A program made the position numbers and the translations under genes. Under the pieces are notes generated by a model. It ran no database searches. It worked only from the letters and a program-made list of their open reading frames with translations, and was not told where the DNA came from. From an uncultured Prevotella sp. (lineage in GTDB: Bacteria > Bacteroidota > Bacteroidia > Bacteroidales > Bacteroidaceae), in the NCBI GenBank assembly GCA_947165435.1, contig CAMVAI010000034.1, positions 1-33,116 of the forward strand: a DNA stretch of 33,116 bases, in the 5' to 3' direction. This document shows positions 8,477 to 16,791 of the stretch, piece after piece (within the stretch, counting starts at the first letter, position 1; each line of letters begins with the position of its first letter).

Positions 8477-8598
8477 GCCAAATGAGAAATGAGGAATGAG
8501 AAATGAGGAATGAGAAATGGGCTGCGCACAGCCTCTGCATGGAGTTCTTGGGCGCTATTTCTCATTCCTCATTCCTCATTTCTCATTCCTTATTTGGC
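8477..8598. repeat. 42-bp inverted repeat made of a 7-bp tandem motif, between lptD and the antiporter gene
   Basis: Left arm 8477-8518 and right arm 8557-8598 are reverse complements at 38 of 42 positions, all four differences being transitions. Each arm is largely a run of the 7-mer GAGRAAT. The 38-base loop contains a second small hairpin, GGCTG-cgca-CAGCC. The left arm begins 3 bases after the lptD stop. The right arm contains the stop and last codons of the antiporter gene. It sits between convergent genes and could act as a bidirectional transcript end or 3' stabiliser, though no T-tract follows. Confidence 0.85.
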
Positions 8599-10853
8599 TT
8601 TGCCAATATTGACTGCAGGGCATCCTCTTCGCCTACCACCCAGATGATGTCGCCCTCCATGAAGCGGCGCTTCGGCGGGAAGTTCGACAGGTTCTCCTTG
8701 CCTTCCTCCAGGCCTACCACCATGCAGCCGTACAGGCTGCGTATGCCACTCTCTTCCAGCGTCTTGCCCACAAAGGGACTGTCGCTGTCGATGATGAGCT
8801 GGCGCAGCTTCATTTCGCGGTTTTCTATCTCCATGTCCTCCTTGATGACGTCGTTCTTCAGTGCTTGCCCGAACTGTGCCAGCTGTTCGTCGCTGCCAAT
8901 GACCTGCAGCTTGTCGTGCGGGAAGAGCATGTAGTCGCCGTTCGGTATGTTCAGCCGGAAGCCGCCGCGCAGGATGCTGCTCACGTGGACACCGTATTTC
9001 TTTCCTAAGTTCAGGTCTTTCAGCGTGCTGCCCATCCATAGCGAGTTGTCTGGTACGTCGAAGTCGGCAATGTGGATGTCGCGGTCCAGCAGGCGCCCTT
9101 CGTACAGCGGACGCTTCTTTCCCTGCACCTGTGCCTCGATGTCACGGCTGCGCAGGTTGTTGATGAAGAGCCGCTCCAGGCGTATGCTGCGGTTCTTGAT
9201 GTTGCGCGACAGCACCATCAGCACCACGGCCACCACGCCCAGCGTAATCATCACGGCATTGCTGAACCGGCCCAGATAGTTGCAGATGGAGAACACGTAG
9301 GCCACGGCTATCGTAGCCCTGACGAGGATGGTGAACAGCAGCGGCAGACGGTTGCGGTTGCTCTCGGCCCACAGCGCGCGCCATTCCTCCGACCGGTTCT
9401 TCTTCATCACCATGGCCCGCAGGAACGGCGAGATGAGCAGCACCGTCAGGAAGCCCATGCCGATGTTCACATAGATGTCGAACCGGCTGCCGGGCACCAT
9501 CTTCTGGATGACGGGCAGCACGAAGGTGAACATGATGACGACGGTGGCCGACGACAGGATGCTATATACCACCGTGTATATCGTCATCTGGGTCAGCAAG
9601 TGTCGCCACAGGCTCTGCTTCTGCGAGTTGGGGCGGCTCGTCGATAGGTGGTTCAGCATGCTGATGAGCCGCGATGGCAGGCGGTGCTCCAGGGCATTGT
9701 AGGCCGGCAGGGCCAGACGTATCATATAGGGTGTCAGGAAGGTGGTGATGACCGATACTGCCACCACTACCGGGTAGAGGAAGTCGCTGATGACCCCTAA
9801 CGACAGGCCCAGCGAGGCGATGATGAACGAGAACTCGCCAATCTGCGCCATCGAGAATCCGCAGCGCATGGCCGACTTCAGGCTTTCGCCACCCAGCATG
9901 AACGAGAACGACCCCAGCACGGCCTGTCCGATGAGTATCGTCAGCACCAGGGTGACGATGGGCACGGCATACTGCACCAGTATCTGCGGGTCAACGAGCA
10001 TGCCGACGGACACGAAGAAGATGGCTCCGAACAGGTTCTTCACCGGCTCCACCAGCCGTTCTATCTTCTCGGCCTCCACGGTCTCGGCCAGTATGCTGCC
10101 CATGATGAAGGCGCCGAAAGCCGACGAGAAGCCCACCTTGGTCGAGAATACCGCCATGGCGCAGCACATGCCCAGCGTCACGATGAGCAGCACCTCGTCG
10201 TTCACCAGCAGCCGTATGCGGCGCAGCAGCAGCGGTACGGCAAAGATGCCCACTACGAGCCACAACACCAGGAAGAAGGCTATCTTTACCACCGAGCCTA
10301 TCATCTGGCTGCCGTCGGGACTGCTGCCGCTGGCAATGGCCGACAGCATCACCATCATCACGATGGCCAGTATGTCCTCGAGTATCAGCACCGACATCAC
10401 CAGGCCCGTGAACTGCTGCTGGCGCAGCCCCAGGTCGTCGAAGGCCTTGTAGATGATGGTGGTTGACGACATGGCCAGCATGCCGCCCAGGAAGATGCAG
10501 TCCATCTTGGGCCACTCGAAGATGCGGCCCACGCAGACGCCCAGCATCGACATGCAGAAGATGATGCTGATGGCCGATATGATGGGCGATGCCCCCATCT
10601 TCACGATTTTCTTGAACGAGAAGTCCAGGCCCAGCGAGAACAGCAGGAACATCACACCGATGTCGGCCCATAGCTGGATATTCTCCGTGTCGGCCACCGA
10701 TGCCGTGTAGGGCATGTGTGGCGACACCAGGAATCCGGCCATGATGTATCCAAGTACCAGCGGCTGTTTCAGCCGCTTGAAGACGAGCGTCACGATGCCT
10801 GCCACCATCAGTATCAGTGCCAGGTCTTGTATCATTGTGGGGAGGTGTGCCAT
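8583..10853 (-). CDS. CPA2-family cation:proton antiporter with C-terminal TrkA-C domains
   Basis: A 756-residue membrane protein. Residues about 10-385 form the Na+/H+-exchanger fold of the CPA2 (KefB/KefC/RosB-like) family, with many hydrophobic helices and the motif FGAFIMGSILAET near 240. Four further hydrophobic segments (about 430-570) follow. Two RCK-C/TrkA-C type domains end the protein (about 595-675 and 680-752, with SPFVGKTLEESGI and GDIIWVVG), which in relatives bind a ligand and gate transport. No Rossmann RCK-N domain is visible. It probably exchanges K+ or Na+ for protons across the inner membrane; the ion is undetermined. It starts 15 bases after the pepT stop, so it is the second gene of that operon. 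A downstream start at M7 (10835) is possible. Confidence 0.85.
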   Translation of the reverse strand: MAHLPTMIQDLALILMVAGIVTLVFKRLKQPLVLGYIMAGFLVSPHMPYTASVADTENIQLWADIGVMFLLFSLGLDFSFKKIVKMGASPIISAISIIFCMSMLGVCVGRIFEWPKMDCIFLGGMLAMSSTTIIYKAFDDLGLRQQQFTGLVMSVLILEDILAIVMMVMLSAIASGSSPDGSQMIGSVVKIAFFLVLWLVVGIFAVPLLLRRIRLLVNDEVLLIVTLGMCCAMAVFSTKVGFSSAFGAFIMGSILAETVEAEKIERLVEPVKNLFGAIFFVSVGMLVDPQILVQYAVPIVTLVLTILIGQAVLGSFSFMLGGESLKSAMRCGFSMAQIGEFSFIIASLGLSLGVISDFLYPVVVAVSVITTFLTPYMIRLALPAYNALEHRLPSRLISMLNHLSTSRPNSQKQSLWRHLLTQMTIYTVVYSILSSATVVIMFTFVLPVIQKMVPGSRFDIYVNIGMGFLTVLLISPFLRAMVMKKNRSEEWRALWAESNRNRLPLLFTILVRATIAVAYVFSICNYLGRFSNAVMITLGVVAVVLMVLSRNIKNRSIRLERLFINNLRSRDIEAQVQGKKRPLYEGRLLDRDIHIADFDVPDNSLWMGSTLKDLNLGKKYGVHVSSILRGGFRLNIPNGDYMLFPHDKLQVIGSDEQLAQFGQALKNDVIKEDMEIENREMKLRQLIIDSDSPFVGKTLEESGIRSLYGCMVVGLEEGKENLSNFPPKRRFMEGDIIWVVGEEDALQSILAKPNKE

Positions 10854-10868
10854 CGGGGGATTGATTTT

Positions 10869-12095
10869 TTAATCATTATAACCTGCCGTGATTTCGCAAA
10901 TCTTCACGATTACCTGCATGGCCTTCTCCATCGACGGGATGGGCACAAACTCGTGCGGGCCGTGGAAATTGATGCCTCCGGCAAAGATGTTCGGACAGGG
11001 CAGCCCCCGGAACGACAGCTGCGCACCGTCCGTGCCGCCGCGGATGGGCTTCACTTTCGGCGACACGCCCACCTCCTGCATGGCCCGCAGCACCAGGTCG
11101 ATGACGTGCATGGCCTCGGGTTCTATCTTTTCCTTCATGTTATAGTATTGGTCGGTCACCACGGCCGCTGCCGTACCCTCGCCGTACTTCGCGTTCATCT
11201 GTTCGGCACACCGGGCGATGAACCGCTTGCGCTCTTCGAATGTGCTGCGGTCGTGGTCGCGGATGATGTAGCTTAGCTGGGCTTTTTCTACCGTCGCCGT
11301 CATGCCGGTCAGATGGTAGAAACCCTGATAGCCCTCCGTCTGTTCGGGCGTTTCCTCGGCAGGCATCATGGCGGCAAACTCGGCGGCCAGCATGTTGGCG
11401 TTCACCATCTTGCCCTTGCCGTAGCCCGGGTGTACGCTCACGCCCTTGATGGTCACCTTGGCTGCTGCGGCGTTGAAGTTCTCGAACTCCAGCTCGCCCA
11501 CCTCACTGCCGTCCATGGTGTAGGCCCACTCACATCCGAAGCGCTCCACGTCGAAGTGGTGCGCCCCGCGTCCTATCTCTTCGTCGGGGTTGAAGGCTAT
11601 GCGTATCGTGCCGTGCCGCAGCTCTTTGTGCTCCTTCAGATAGACCATGGCCTGCACGATTTCGGCTATGCCCGCCTTGTCGTCGGCACCGAGCAGCGTC
11701 GTGCCGTCGGTCACTATCAGGTCTTCGCCCACATGCTGCAGCAGCTCCGGAAACTTCGCCGGACTGCTCACCAAGCCTTCGCCGAGCACGATGTCGCCGC
11801 CGTCGTACTGCCTCACGATGCGGGGCTTGACGCCGGCTCCCGGGCAGTCGGGGCTGGTGTCGTAGTGGGCAATGAAGCCTATCACCGGCACGTCGCCCTT
11901 GATGTTCGCCTTCAGCGTGGCGTAGATGTATCCCTTGTCGTCCATCTCCACGTCGTCCAGCCCTTCGCGCTCCAGCTCCTCTTTCAGGTAGCGTGCAAAC
12001 ACCAGCTGCTTGGCGGTACTTGGCACGCTGTCGCTATTCTCGTCCGACTGTGTGTCGAACGCTACATAGTTCAGAAATCTTTCTGTGATGTCCAT
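10869..12095 (-). CDS. pepT: peptidase T (tripeptide aminopeptidase)
   Basis: A 408-residue cytoplasmic zinc metallopeptidase of the M20 family that removes the N-terminal residue from tripeptides. Motifs: IAHYDTSPD with zinc ligand H77, [15 protein letters not shown] with the bridging Asp, [14 protein letters not shown] with the catalytic Glu pair, and FHGPHEFVP near the C-terminus with the last His ligand. Length matches the family (about 405-410). It is transcribed from a good promoter at 12237-12267 through a leader containing a very long hairpin, and is followed by the antiporter gene. Confidence 0.95.
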   Translation of the reverse strand: MDITERFLNYVAFDTQSDENSDSVPSTAKQLVFARYLKEELEREGLDDVEMDDKGYIYATLKANIKGDVPVIGFIAHYDTSPDCPGAGVKPRIVRQYDGGDIVLGEGLVSSPAKFPELLQHVGEDLIVTDGTTLLGADDKAGIAEIVQAMVYLKEHKELRHGTIRIAFNPDEEIGRGAHHFDVERFGCEWAYTMDGSEVGELEFENFNAAAAKVTIKGVSVHPGYGKGKMVNANMLAAEFAAMMPAEETPEQTEGYQGFYHLTGMTATVEKAQLSYIIRDHDRSTFEERKRFIARCAEQMNAKYGEGTAAAVVTDQYYNMKEKIEPEAMHVIDLVLRAMQEVGVSPKVKPIRGGTDGAQLSFRGLPCPNIFAGGINFHGPHEFVPIPSMEKAMQVIVKICEITAGYND

Positions 12096-12157
12096 GTTTT
12101 TCCTTTCTCTCTGTTCCTTAGCCTTCTATATAACTAACGGTTGTTTCACTGCTTTAC

Positions 12158-12227
12158 AGTAGGAGGCGACGTGTCTCACGCCGCAAGCCTGCAGGCTGTT
12201 GCCACGTGAGACACGTCGCTTCCTACT
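12158..12227 (-). repeat. 23-bp-arm inverted repeat in the pepT leader
   Basis: Arms 12158-12180 and 12205-12227 are complementary at 22 of 23 positions. The 24-base centre can extend the stem imperfectly through GCAA/TTGC and the self-complementary AGCCTGCAGGCT. The predicted pepT transcription start is near 12231, so the mRNA would begin almost directly with this hairpin, about 60 bases before the ATG. Unexplained; it could stabilise the 5' end, control translation, or be a relic of a small mobile repeat. Confidence 0.75.
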
Positions 12228-12236
12228 TGTGCGCTG

Positions 12237-12267
12237 CAAAGATACAAAGTTTCAGCGATATGAGCAA
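12237..12267 (-). promoter_or_regulatory. promoter of pepT-antiporter operon
   Basis: On the minus strand, TTG (12267-12265), 20 bases, then TATCTTTG (12244-12237). Both boxes and spacing match the Bacteroidetes consensus. Start expected near 12231, leader about 135 bases. Confidence 0.75.
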
Positions 12268-12306
12268 GCATTTTTCACAGATTATCGCCACCCGCCCTCT
12301 GTTTTG

Positions 12307-12346
12307 AAAAAAAATTCGCCCGATGCCATCAGCGGCATCGGGCGAA
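12307..12346 (-). terminator. intrinsic terminator of the barrel-protein gene
   Basis: A perfect 13-bp GC-rich stem (12315-12327 with 12334-12346, six-base loop) is followed on the minus strand by eight T (12314-12307). It lies 40 bases after the stop of the outer-membrane barrel gene and just before the pepT promoter region. Confidence 0.92.
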
Positions 12347-12385
12347 CGCATTATAAAAACTTTTTAATACTTGCTTCCTAACTGA

Positions 12386-13099
12386 TTAGAAGTTGTAGTA
12401 CACACCGACAGTCAGGCCGAGGGTCTTCAGGTTCAGACCGAAGGTGTTGTCGAAGTTCTCACGATCGTACTGAACAGTACCGACTACGGGCAGAGTGTAC
12501 TGGTCGGGAGTGGTAGTCTTTTCGTGCCAGTAGCCGAGGCCTTTGCCTAACTTAGCAACGACACTAATCTTCTCGCTGGCCTGATAAGCAATACCCGGAA
12601 CGATAGCAAACGAATACGAGCTGTATTTAACGTCTCTTGTCTGGTTGCCCAGATGAGCACCGTTCACAAAGTAAGGAGTCTCGGTGCTACCCGTGCCGAA
12701 GCGCAGACCTACCTGAGCGTCGCAGAAGAGGCTCACCTTATCCCATGTCACGAAGATGTAGCGGAAGTAAGGGCTGAAGTTGAAGTATGTACCCTTCACA
12801 GTCGTGTCAAACTGCTGGTATCCAGTGCCTACATAATAGTAATCAGGAGTAGTGGTCTTGGTGAAGTCAACACCAATCTCAGCACCGACGGCCATGTTGT
12901 CGTTGATCTTGTAGCCAATCTCGGGGAGCACCTCAAGGCTGAACTTCTTGACGTCGCGAGAAACCAAGTTACCTCCGTCTTCAATCTTATCCGTAGTGTT
13001 CGTACCTCCGCTAATACCGAAGCTACCTCCCAGATAAAGCTGTGCATTCATTGTAGTTGCAAAAGCAACAGCAGCAATTGTCATTAAAATCTTCTTCAT
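12386..13099 (-). CDS. outer-membrane beta-barrel protein (small porin/OmpA-barrel-like)
   Basis: A 237-residue protein with an N-terminal signal peptide (about 1-19, ending MNA) followed by alternating amphipathic strands: LYLGGSFGISGG, EIGYKINDNMAVGAEIGVDF, YFNFSPYFRYIF, LGLTVGVYYNF. The terminal Phe is the usual outer-membrane insertion signal. An eight-stranded barrel of the opacity/OmpA-N type is likely; no specific ligand can be inferred. Base composition is distinctly more AT-rich than its neighbours, fitting a highly expressed or differently biased gene. It has its own strong promoter and terminator, so it is a monocistronic unit. Confidence 0.8.
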   Translation of the reverse strand: MKKILMTIAAVAFATTMNAQLYLGGSFGISGGTNTTDKIEDGGNLVSRDVKKFSLEVLPEIGYKINDNMAVGAEIGVDFTKTTTPDYYYVGTGYQQFDTTVKGTYFNFSPYFRYIFVTWDKVSLFCDAQVGLRFGTGSTETPYFVNGAHLGNQTRDVKYSSYSFAIVPGIAYQASEKISVVAKLGKGLGYWHEKTTTPDQYTLPVVGTVQYDRENFDNTFGLNLKTLGLTVGVYYNF

Positions 13100-13193
13100 A
13101 ATCTTTTAATTTTAATTAATGAATAAATTTTTTCCTAACTCTAATGTTTGATTAATCTTTTATAATATTAACCTAAATTTTGTTTTGACGCTG

Positions 13194-13225
13194 CAAAGTT
13201 AGTAACAAACGGCTATACTTCCAAA
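13194..13225 (-). promoter_or_regulatory. promoter of the barrel-protein gene
   Basis: Minus strand: TTTG (13225-13222), exactly 20 bases, TAACTTTG (13201-13194). This is among the best consensus matches in the window. The following AT-rich leader is about 90 bases long, as is common for strongly expressed outer-membrane genes. Confidence 0.8.
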
Positions 13226-13325
13226 TATTTTTCAAACTTTTTTGCATTTTGTGGAAAAAATTGATTAAAATCATGCTCTTTCATGTTAAAAGCGTGCTTT
13301 TCATGGGAAAAATCATGAAATAATG

Positions 13326-13357
13326 TTTGGTGTTTCCTTCACTTCTTTGTACCTTTG
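13326..13357 (+). promoter_or_regulatory. promoter of the serine acetyltransferase gene
   Basis: TTTG at 13326-13329, 20 bases, TACCTTTG at 13350-13357: a full consensus match. Start expected near 13363, leader about 20 bases. It is divergent from the barrel-protein promoter across an AT-rich region of about 100 bases. Confidence 0.82.
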
Positions 13358-13383
13358 CGCCGATTTAACAAGAAGCAAGCACA

Positions 13384-14301
13384 ATGGACAAACGCGCTAA
13401 CGACATCCTGCTGAAAAACGTAGGCCTGCTGTCGAAAATGACCGAGCAGGAGGTGGGCATGATGCCTGCCACGGAGGCCCCGCTGCCCTCGGTTGATCAG
13501 GTGAGGCAGATAGTGACACTGGTGAAGAACATCATCTTCCCCGACTATTTCAACAAGCGGCAGCCCGACGAGGCCATCCGTTCATATTATATAGGTGTAC
13601 ACATGGAGGAGCTGCTGCGGCTGCTGGTGAAGCAGATAGCCCACGGCCTGCAGTTCTGCGAAGACTGCGAGTGCATGCAGACCAAGGAGCAGGTGTACCG
13701 CGAGGCCGAGCGGCTGGCCCTGGAGTTCGTCGATGCCCTGCCCGAAATCAAGCGTCTGCTCTACACCGACGTGCAGGCCATGTTCGACAACGACCCTGCC
13801 GCCCCCAACTACGGCGAGGTGATTTTCTGCTATCCAGTGGTGAACACGATGACCCACTACCGCATCGCCCACAAGCTGCACCAGCTGAAGGTGCCCGTCA
13901 TACCGCGTATCATCACCGAGCAGGCGCACTCGAAAACGGGCATCGACATCCACCCCGGCGCACAGATAGGCGAATATTTTGCCATCGACCACGGCACGGG
14001 TGTCGTCATCGGCGAGACAAGCATCATCGGCAATCACGTGACGCTCTACCAGGGTGTGACGCTGGGTGCCAAGAGCTTCAAGTACGACGAGCAGGGCAAC
14101 ATGCTCAACGTGCCGCGCCACCCGATTATCGAAGACTACGTGACGGTCTATTCCAACGCCTCGATATTAGGGCGCATCACCATCGGCCACCATTCGACCA
14201 TCGGCGGCAACATCTGGCTGACGCACGACGTGCCGCCGCACTCGCGCATATTGCAGTCGAAGGCAGTCGATGTGTCGTTCAGCGGCGGACTGGGGATTTA
14301 G
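13384..14301 (+). CDS. cysE: serine O-acetyltransferase
   Basis: A 305-residue cytoplasmic enzyme that makes O-acetylserine from serine and acetyl-CoA, the first step of cysteine synthesis. An alpha-helical N-terminal half (about 1-175) precedes a left-handed beta-helix of hexapeptide repeats (about 180-290: IDIHPGAQIGEYFAIDHG, VVIGETSIIG, HVTLYQGVTLGAKSF). H203 in AIDHGTG corresponds to the catalytic His. It is longer than the compact EpsC type because of the long helical N-terminus, as in CysE/SatA proteins. Single gene with its own promoter, ending before a bidirectional terminator. Confidence 0.9.
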   Translation: MDKRANDILLKNVGLLSKMTEQEVGMMPATEAPLPSVDQVRQIVTLVKNIIFPDYFNKRQPDEAIRSYYIGVHMEELLRLLVKQIAHGLQFCEDCECMQTKEQVYREAERLALEFVDALPEIKRLLYTDVQAMFDNDPAAPNYGEVIFCYPVVNTMTHYRIAHKLHQLKVPVIPRIITEQAHSKTGIDIHPGAQIGEYFAIDHGTGVVIGETSIIGNHVTLYQGVTLGAKSFKYDEQGNMLNVPRHPIIEDYVTVYSNASILGRITIGHHSTIGGNIWLTHDVPPHSRILQSKAVDVSFSGGLGI

Positions 14302-14416
14302 TAACGTTCTTTTGGTCGGATTTCTAATTCGACATCCGCTCTCTCCTCGCAAAAATCCGCGATTTCATCGGGATTTTTCTGCCGTAAATATATATATATT
14401 GTCGAAAAAAATAATT

Positions 14417-14509
14417 ACCCAACACCTACGACACCTACAACACCTGAAAATCTTTCAACGCTTCATGGCTTAGGTGTCGTAGGTGTCGTAGGTGTTGGGT
14501 GTTTTTTTT
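14417..14509. terminator. bidirectional terminator with 29-bp stem built of a 9-bp tandem motif
   Basis: Arms 14417-14445 and 14472-14500 are complementary at 28 of 29 positions around a 26-base loop. Each arm is a tandem of AGGTGTCGT-type 9-mers. On the + strand a run of eight T follows (14502-14509). On the minus strand the stem is followed by a T-rich run (complement of the A-rich 14404-14413). It serves the convergent cysE and the Tyr-rich lipoprotein gene, whose stop lies next to it at 14511. Confidence 0.88.
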
Positions 14510-14510
14510 G

Positions 14511-15074
14511 TTACCGCTGTAATATAGCGCGGGCGAAGGCACCACGGGCCACCGACTCGCCGTTGACCACCACGTCGTCGCTGTCTGTGGCAGCACTGCG
14601 CCGCCAGTTCGGTCCGTTGCGATAGCGGTCCCAATCGACATTGCCGACATAGCTTAGCGAGAAGTAGATGTCGCGGCGCGTGCCGTCGTACATGTAGCCG
14701 CTGAAGGCGTTGCTGTTCAGCGTGTAGCGCGAAATCTCGACATAGTAGTCGTCGTAGCTGTAATAGATGTTGATGACGCCATTGTTCACCGACCATCTGA
14801 TGGGCGAATAGTAGTAGCTGCCGTAGGGGTCTCTCACGTCGTAGTCCACCTCGTAGCCCGTGCCGCCGTACATGTCGCGCTGCACAAAGCAGATAGTGGT
14901 ACGATAGTCCTCGCCGGTCAGCCCCCAGCGGTCTTCGTAGTAGGTGCTGATATACCCCGTCCATTGTCCGTTCAAGGTGTTAGCCTCCTCGGCATCGCGG
15001 TTGCAGGCAGTGAGCACGGTAGCGCTGAGGGCTACGACTGCCATGACCATGTAAGTGTAAAGTCTCTTCATCAT
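14511..15074 (-). CDS. Tyr/Asp-rich lipoprotein of unknown function
   Basis: A 187-residue lipoprotein: signal with lipobox LTAC near residue 24, then NRDAEEAN. The mature part begins LNGQWTGYIS, a start typical of lipocalin-like or META-like small beta-barrel lipoproteins of Bacteroidales, and is unusually rich in Tyr, Asp and Arg (for example YYSYDDYYVEISRY near 105-118). The C-terminus has WRRSAATDSDDVVVNGE. The arrangement GxWxG plus beta strands suggests a small calycin-like barrel, but I do not recognise a named family with confidence. It is monocistronic, with its own promoter at 15159-15189 and a shared terminator. Confidence 0.7.
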   Translation of the reverse strand: MMKRLYTYMVMAVVALSATVLTACNRDAEEANTLNGQWTGYISTYYEDRWGLTGEDYRTTICFVQRDMYGGTGYEVDYDVRDPYGSYYYSPIRWSVNNGVINIYYSYDDYYVEISRYTLNSNAFSGYMYDGTRRDIYFSLSYVGNVDWDRYRNGPNWRRSAATDSDDVVVNGESVARGAFARAILQR

Positions 15075-15104
15075 TGTATTCGTCTTTTTAATGTTATTGT
15101 TTAT

Positions 15105-15152
15105 CGCATCAAAAGCTTTCCGATGTCGCTGTTTTCCGCATCAACGGCTTTC
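15105..15152. repeat. imperfect 16-bp direct repeat in the lipoprotein leader
   Basis: CGCATCAAAAGCTTTC at 15105-15120 recurs as CGCATCAACGGCTTTC at 15137-15152 (14 of 16 identical, 32 bases apart). Both copies lie between the predicted transcription start and the ATG of the Tyr-rich lipoprotein gene. Function unknown; a repeated protein-binding or pairing site in the 5' leader is one reading. Confidence 0.6.
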
Positions 15153-15158
15153 GTGTTG

Positions 15159-15189
15159 CAAAGGTAAGAAGAAAAACCCGTACATGCAA
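15159..15189 (-). promoter_or_regulatory. promoter of the Tyr-rich lipoprotein gene
   Basis: Minus strand: TTG (15189-15187), 20 bases, TACCTTTG (15166-15159). Start expected near 15153, giving a leader of about 80 bases. Confidence 0.75.
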
Positions 15190-15282
15190 GGTGAAACGCC
15201 TATTTTAGTGTAGTGTTTTCCCTAAACGGCACCGAAAAACATGTTATATAGCAGCTTTCGATAAAAAATCACGACAAAAGCA

Positions 15283-15419
15283 TTGCCGTTTCGCTTTTTT
15301 TTTACTATCTTTACATCACGAAACGAAAGTCACATTGATAGCGAAACGATTTCTTTTCCATTATTAATACTATCATTAGAAGCAAAGGCGGCATGGTTGT
15401 GAAACCCTGCCGCCTTTTT
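15283..15419 (+). ncRNA. candidate small RNA (about 100 nt) between the lipoprotein and MFS genes
   Basis: The 423-base stretch 15075-15497 has no gene. In its + strand, TTG at 15283-15285, 20 bases, and TATCTTTA at 15306-15313 (one base off the -7 consensus) precede an AT-rich segment. This ends in a hairpin, GGCGGCA (15387-15393) with TGCCGCC (15408-15414), followed by five T. A transcript of about 100 bases from about 15320 to 15419 is therefore plausible. Only a 13-codon frame from the ATG at 15393 is seen, so a non-coding RNA is favoured. The hairpin could instead serve the MFS operon from the other strand. Confidence 0.35.
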
Positions 15420-15450
15420 CTCGATCAGACATAGCGAAAAAGTGATGGAG

Positions 15451-15488
15451 ACACACCCGCCCCGTTTGTTGAGCCTGCACCGGGGCGG
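15451..15488 (-). terminator. GC-rich hairpin after the MFS gene
   Basis: CCGCCCCG (15457-15464) pairs with CGGGGCGG (15481-15488) around a 16-base loop, 9 bases beyond the MFS stop. The stem can extend with ACACA/TGTGT. There is no T-tract next to it; the hairpin at 15387-15414 lies further along and may complete termination. Confidence 0.5.
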
Positions 15489-15497
15489 ATGTGTGTG

Positions 15498-16787
15498 CTA
15501 TTCCTTGTCTGGACTCTTCTTGCCGAACTCGGGGTCCACCTTGATGAGGGCCGTGACGGCGAAGGTGATGATGCAGAGGAACATGACCATGATGAAGAAC
15601 GACTGATAGCCCAGCGCGTCCTTCATCCAGCCGGACAGCATGCCGGGCAGCATCAGTCCGAGATAGGAGATGGCGGTGCAGAAGGCATAGTGGGACGTCT
15701 GGAACGCGCCTTTGCTGAAATAGAGCATGTAGAGCGTCAGGGCGGTGAAGCCCATGCCGTAGCCGAACTGCTCGACAAAGAGACAGAAGCTGATAGCCAC
15801 CAGGTTGTCGGGCATGGCGTAGCTCATATAGACATAGACGATGTCGGGCAGCGTGATGGCACACACCATGGGCCAGAGCCACCGCTTGAAGCCGTCGCGC
15901 CCGGCCAGCATGCCGCCGACGATGCCGCCCAGCGTCAGTCCGATGACTCCCACGGTGCCGCTGGCCAGTCCGAACTCCTGCGGCGAGAGGCCCAGTCCGC
16001 CGGCAGAATGGGGCCGCATGAGGAACGTCACGCTCATCTTGGTGAGCAGTGCCTCGGGGAAGCGGTAGAACAGCAGGAAGAGCATGGCAAAGAGCATGTC
16101 GCGGGGCGGCAGCTTGCGGAAGAAGGTGCGGAAGGCCGTCACCACGCCCATGGCCACCTCGCGGGCATTGGTGTGGTGGGGCTTGTCGGCAGCCGCCTTG
16201 GGCATGATGTAGAGGTGGTAGAGCCAGATGCCGATGAAGAGGGCTGCCAGCGCGTAGAACACGAGGCTCCAGGTGAATGCTTTCTGGTTGCGGAACATCA
16301 GCTGCAGCATGCCCGCCACGGGTATGAGCACGCCGTTGCCGAAGATGACGGCCAGTCGGTAGAACGTGTTGCGGATGCCTACGAACCACACCTGCTGGTG
16401 GTCGTCGAGTTCGAGCATGTAGTAGCCGTCGGCGGCAATGTCGTGCGTGGCACTGGAGAAGGCCATGAGGAAGAAGAACGCCATGGTGCCCTGAAACCAG
16501 AACGGCGCATTCAGCGTGAAGGCCACACCGGCCAGCGACGAGCCCAGCAGCAGCTGCATAGTGAGCACCCACCACCGCTTGGTGCGGTAGAGATCGACGA
16601 AGGGGCTCCACAGCGGCTTGACCACCCACGGCAGTCCGAGCCATCCGGTATAGAGGGCGATGTCGGTATCGCTCATGCCCAGTTGCATGTACATCACTAC
16701 GGCCACCGTCATCACCACCACGTTGGGCAGTCCCTCGGCGATATAGAGGGTGGGAATCCAAAACCAGGGATTTCTTTTCTTGTCCAT
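15498..16787 (-). CDS. AmpG-like MFS transporter
   Basis: A 429-residue 12-helix carrier of the major facilitator superfamily. The opening NPWFWIPTLYIAEGLPNVVV resembles AmpG, the inner-membrane permease that imports GlcNAc-anhydroMurNAc muropeptides for peptidoglycan recycling, and the TKRWWVLTMQLLLG segment fits the loop between helices 2 and 3. The start is set at 16787 (MDKKRNPW): an upstream in-frame ATG at 16880 would overlap the preceding gene and add residues unlike the family. It begins 4 bases after the stop of the GT-DUF4922-SpoIID fusion, so the two are surely one operon. This neighbour with a SpoIID domain supports a role in peptidoglycan fragments, but other sugar or peptide substrates remain possible. 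Confidence 0.8.
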   Translation of the reverse strand: MDKKRNPWFWIPTLYIAEGLPNVVVMTVAVVMYMQLGMSDTDIALYTGWLGLPWVVKPLWSPFVDLYRTKRWWVLTMQLLLGSSLAGVAFTLNAPFWFQGTMAFFFLMAFSSATHDIAADGYYMLELDDHQQVWFVGIRNTFYRLAVIFGNGVLIPVAGMLQLMFRNQKAFTWSLVFYALAALFIGIWLYHLYIMPKAAADKPHHTNAREVAMGVVTAFRTFFRKLPPRDMLFAMLFLLFYRFPEALLTKMSVTFLMRPHSAGGLGLSPQEFGLASGTVGVIGLTLGGIVGGMLAGRDGFKRWLWPMVCAITLPDIVYVYMSYAMPDNLVAISFCLFVEQFGYGMGFTALTLYMLYFSKGAFQTSHYAFCTAISYLGLMLPGMLSGWMKDALGYQSFFIMVMFLCIITFAVTALIKVDPEFGKKSPDKE

Positions 16788-16791
16788 TGTC

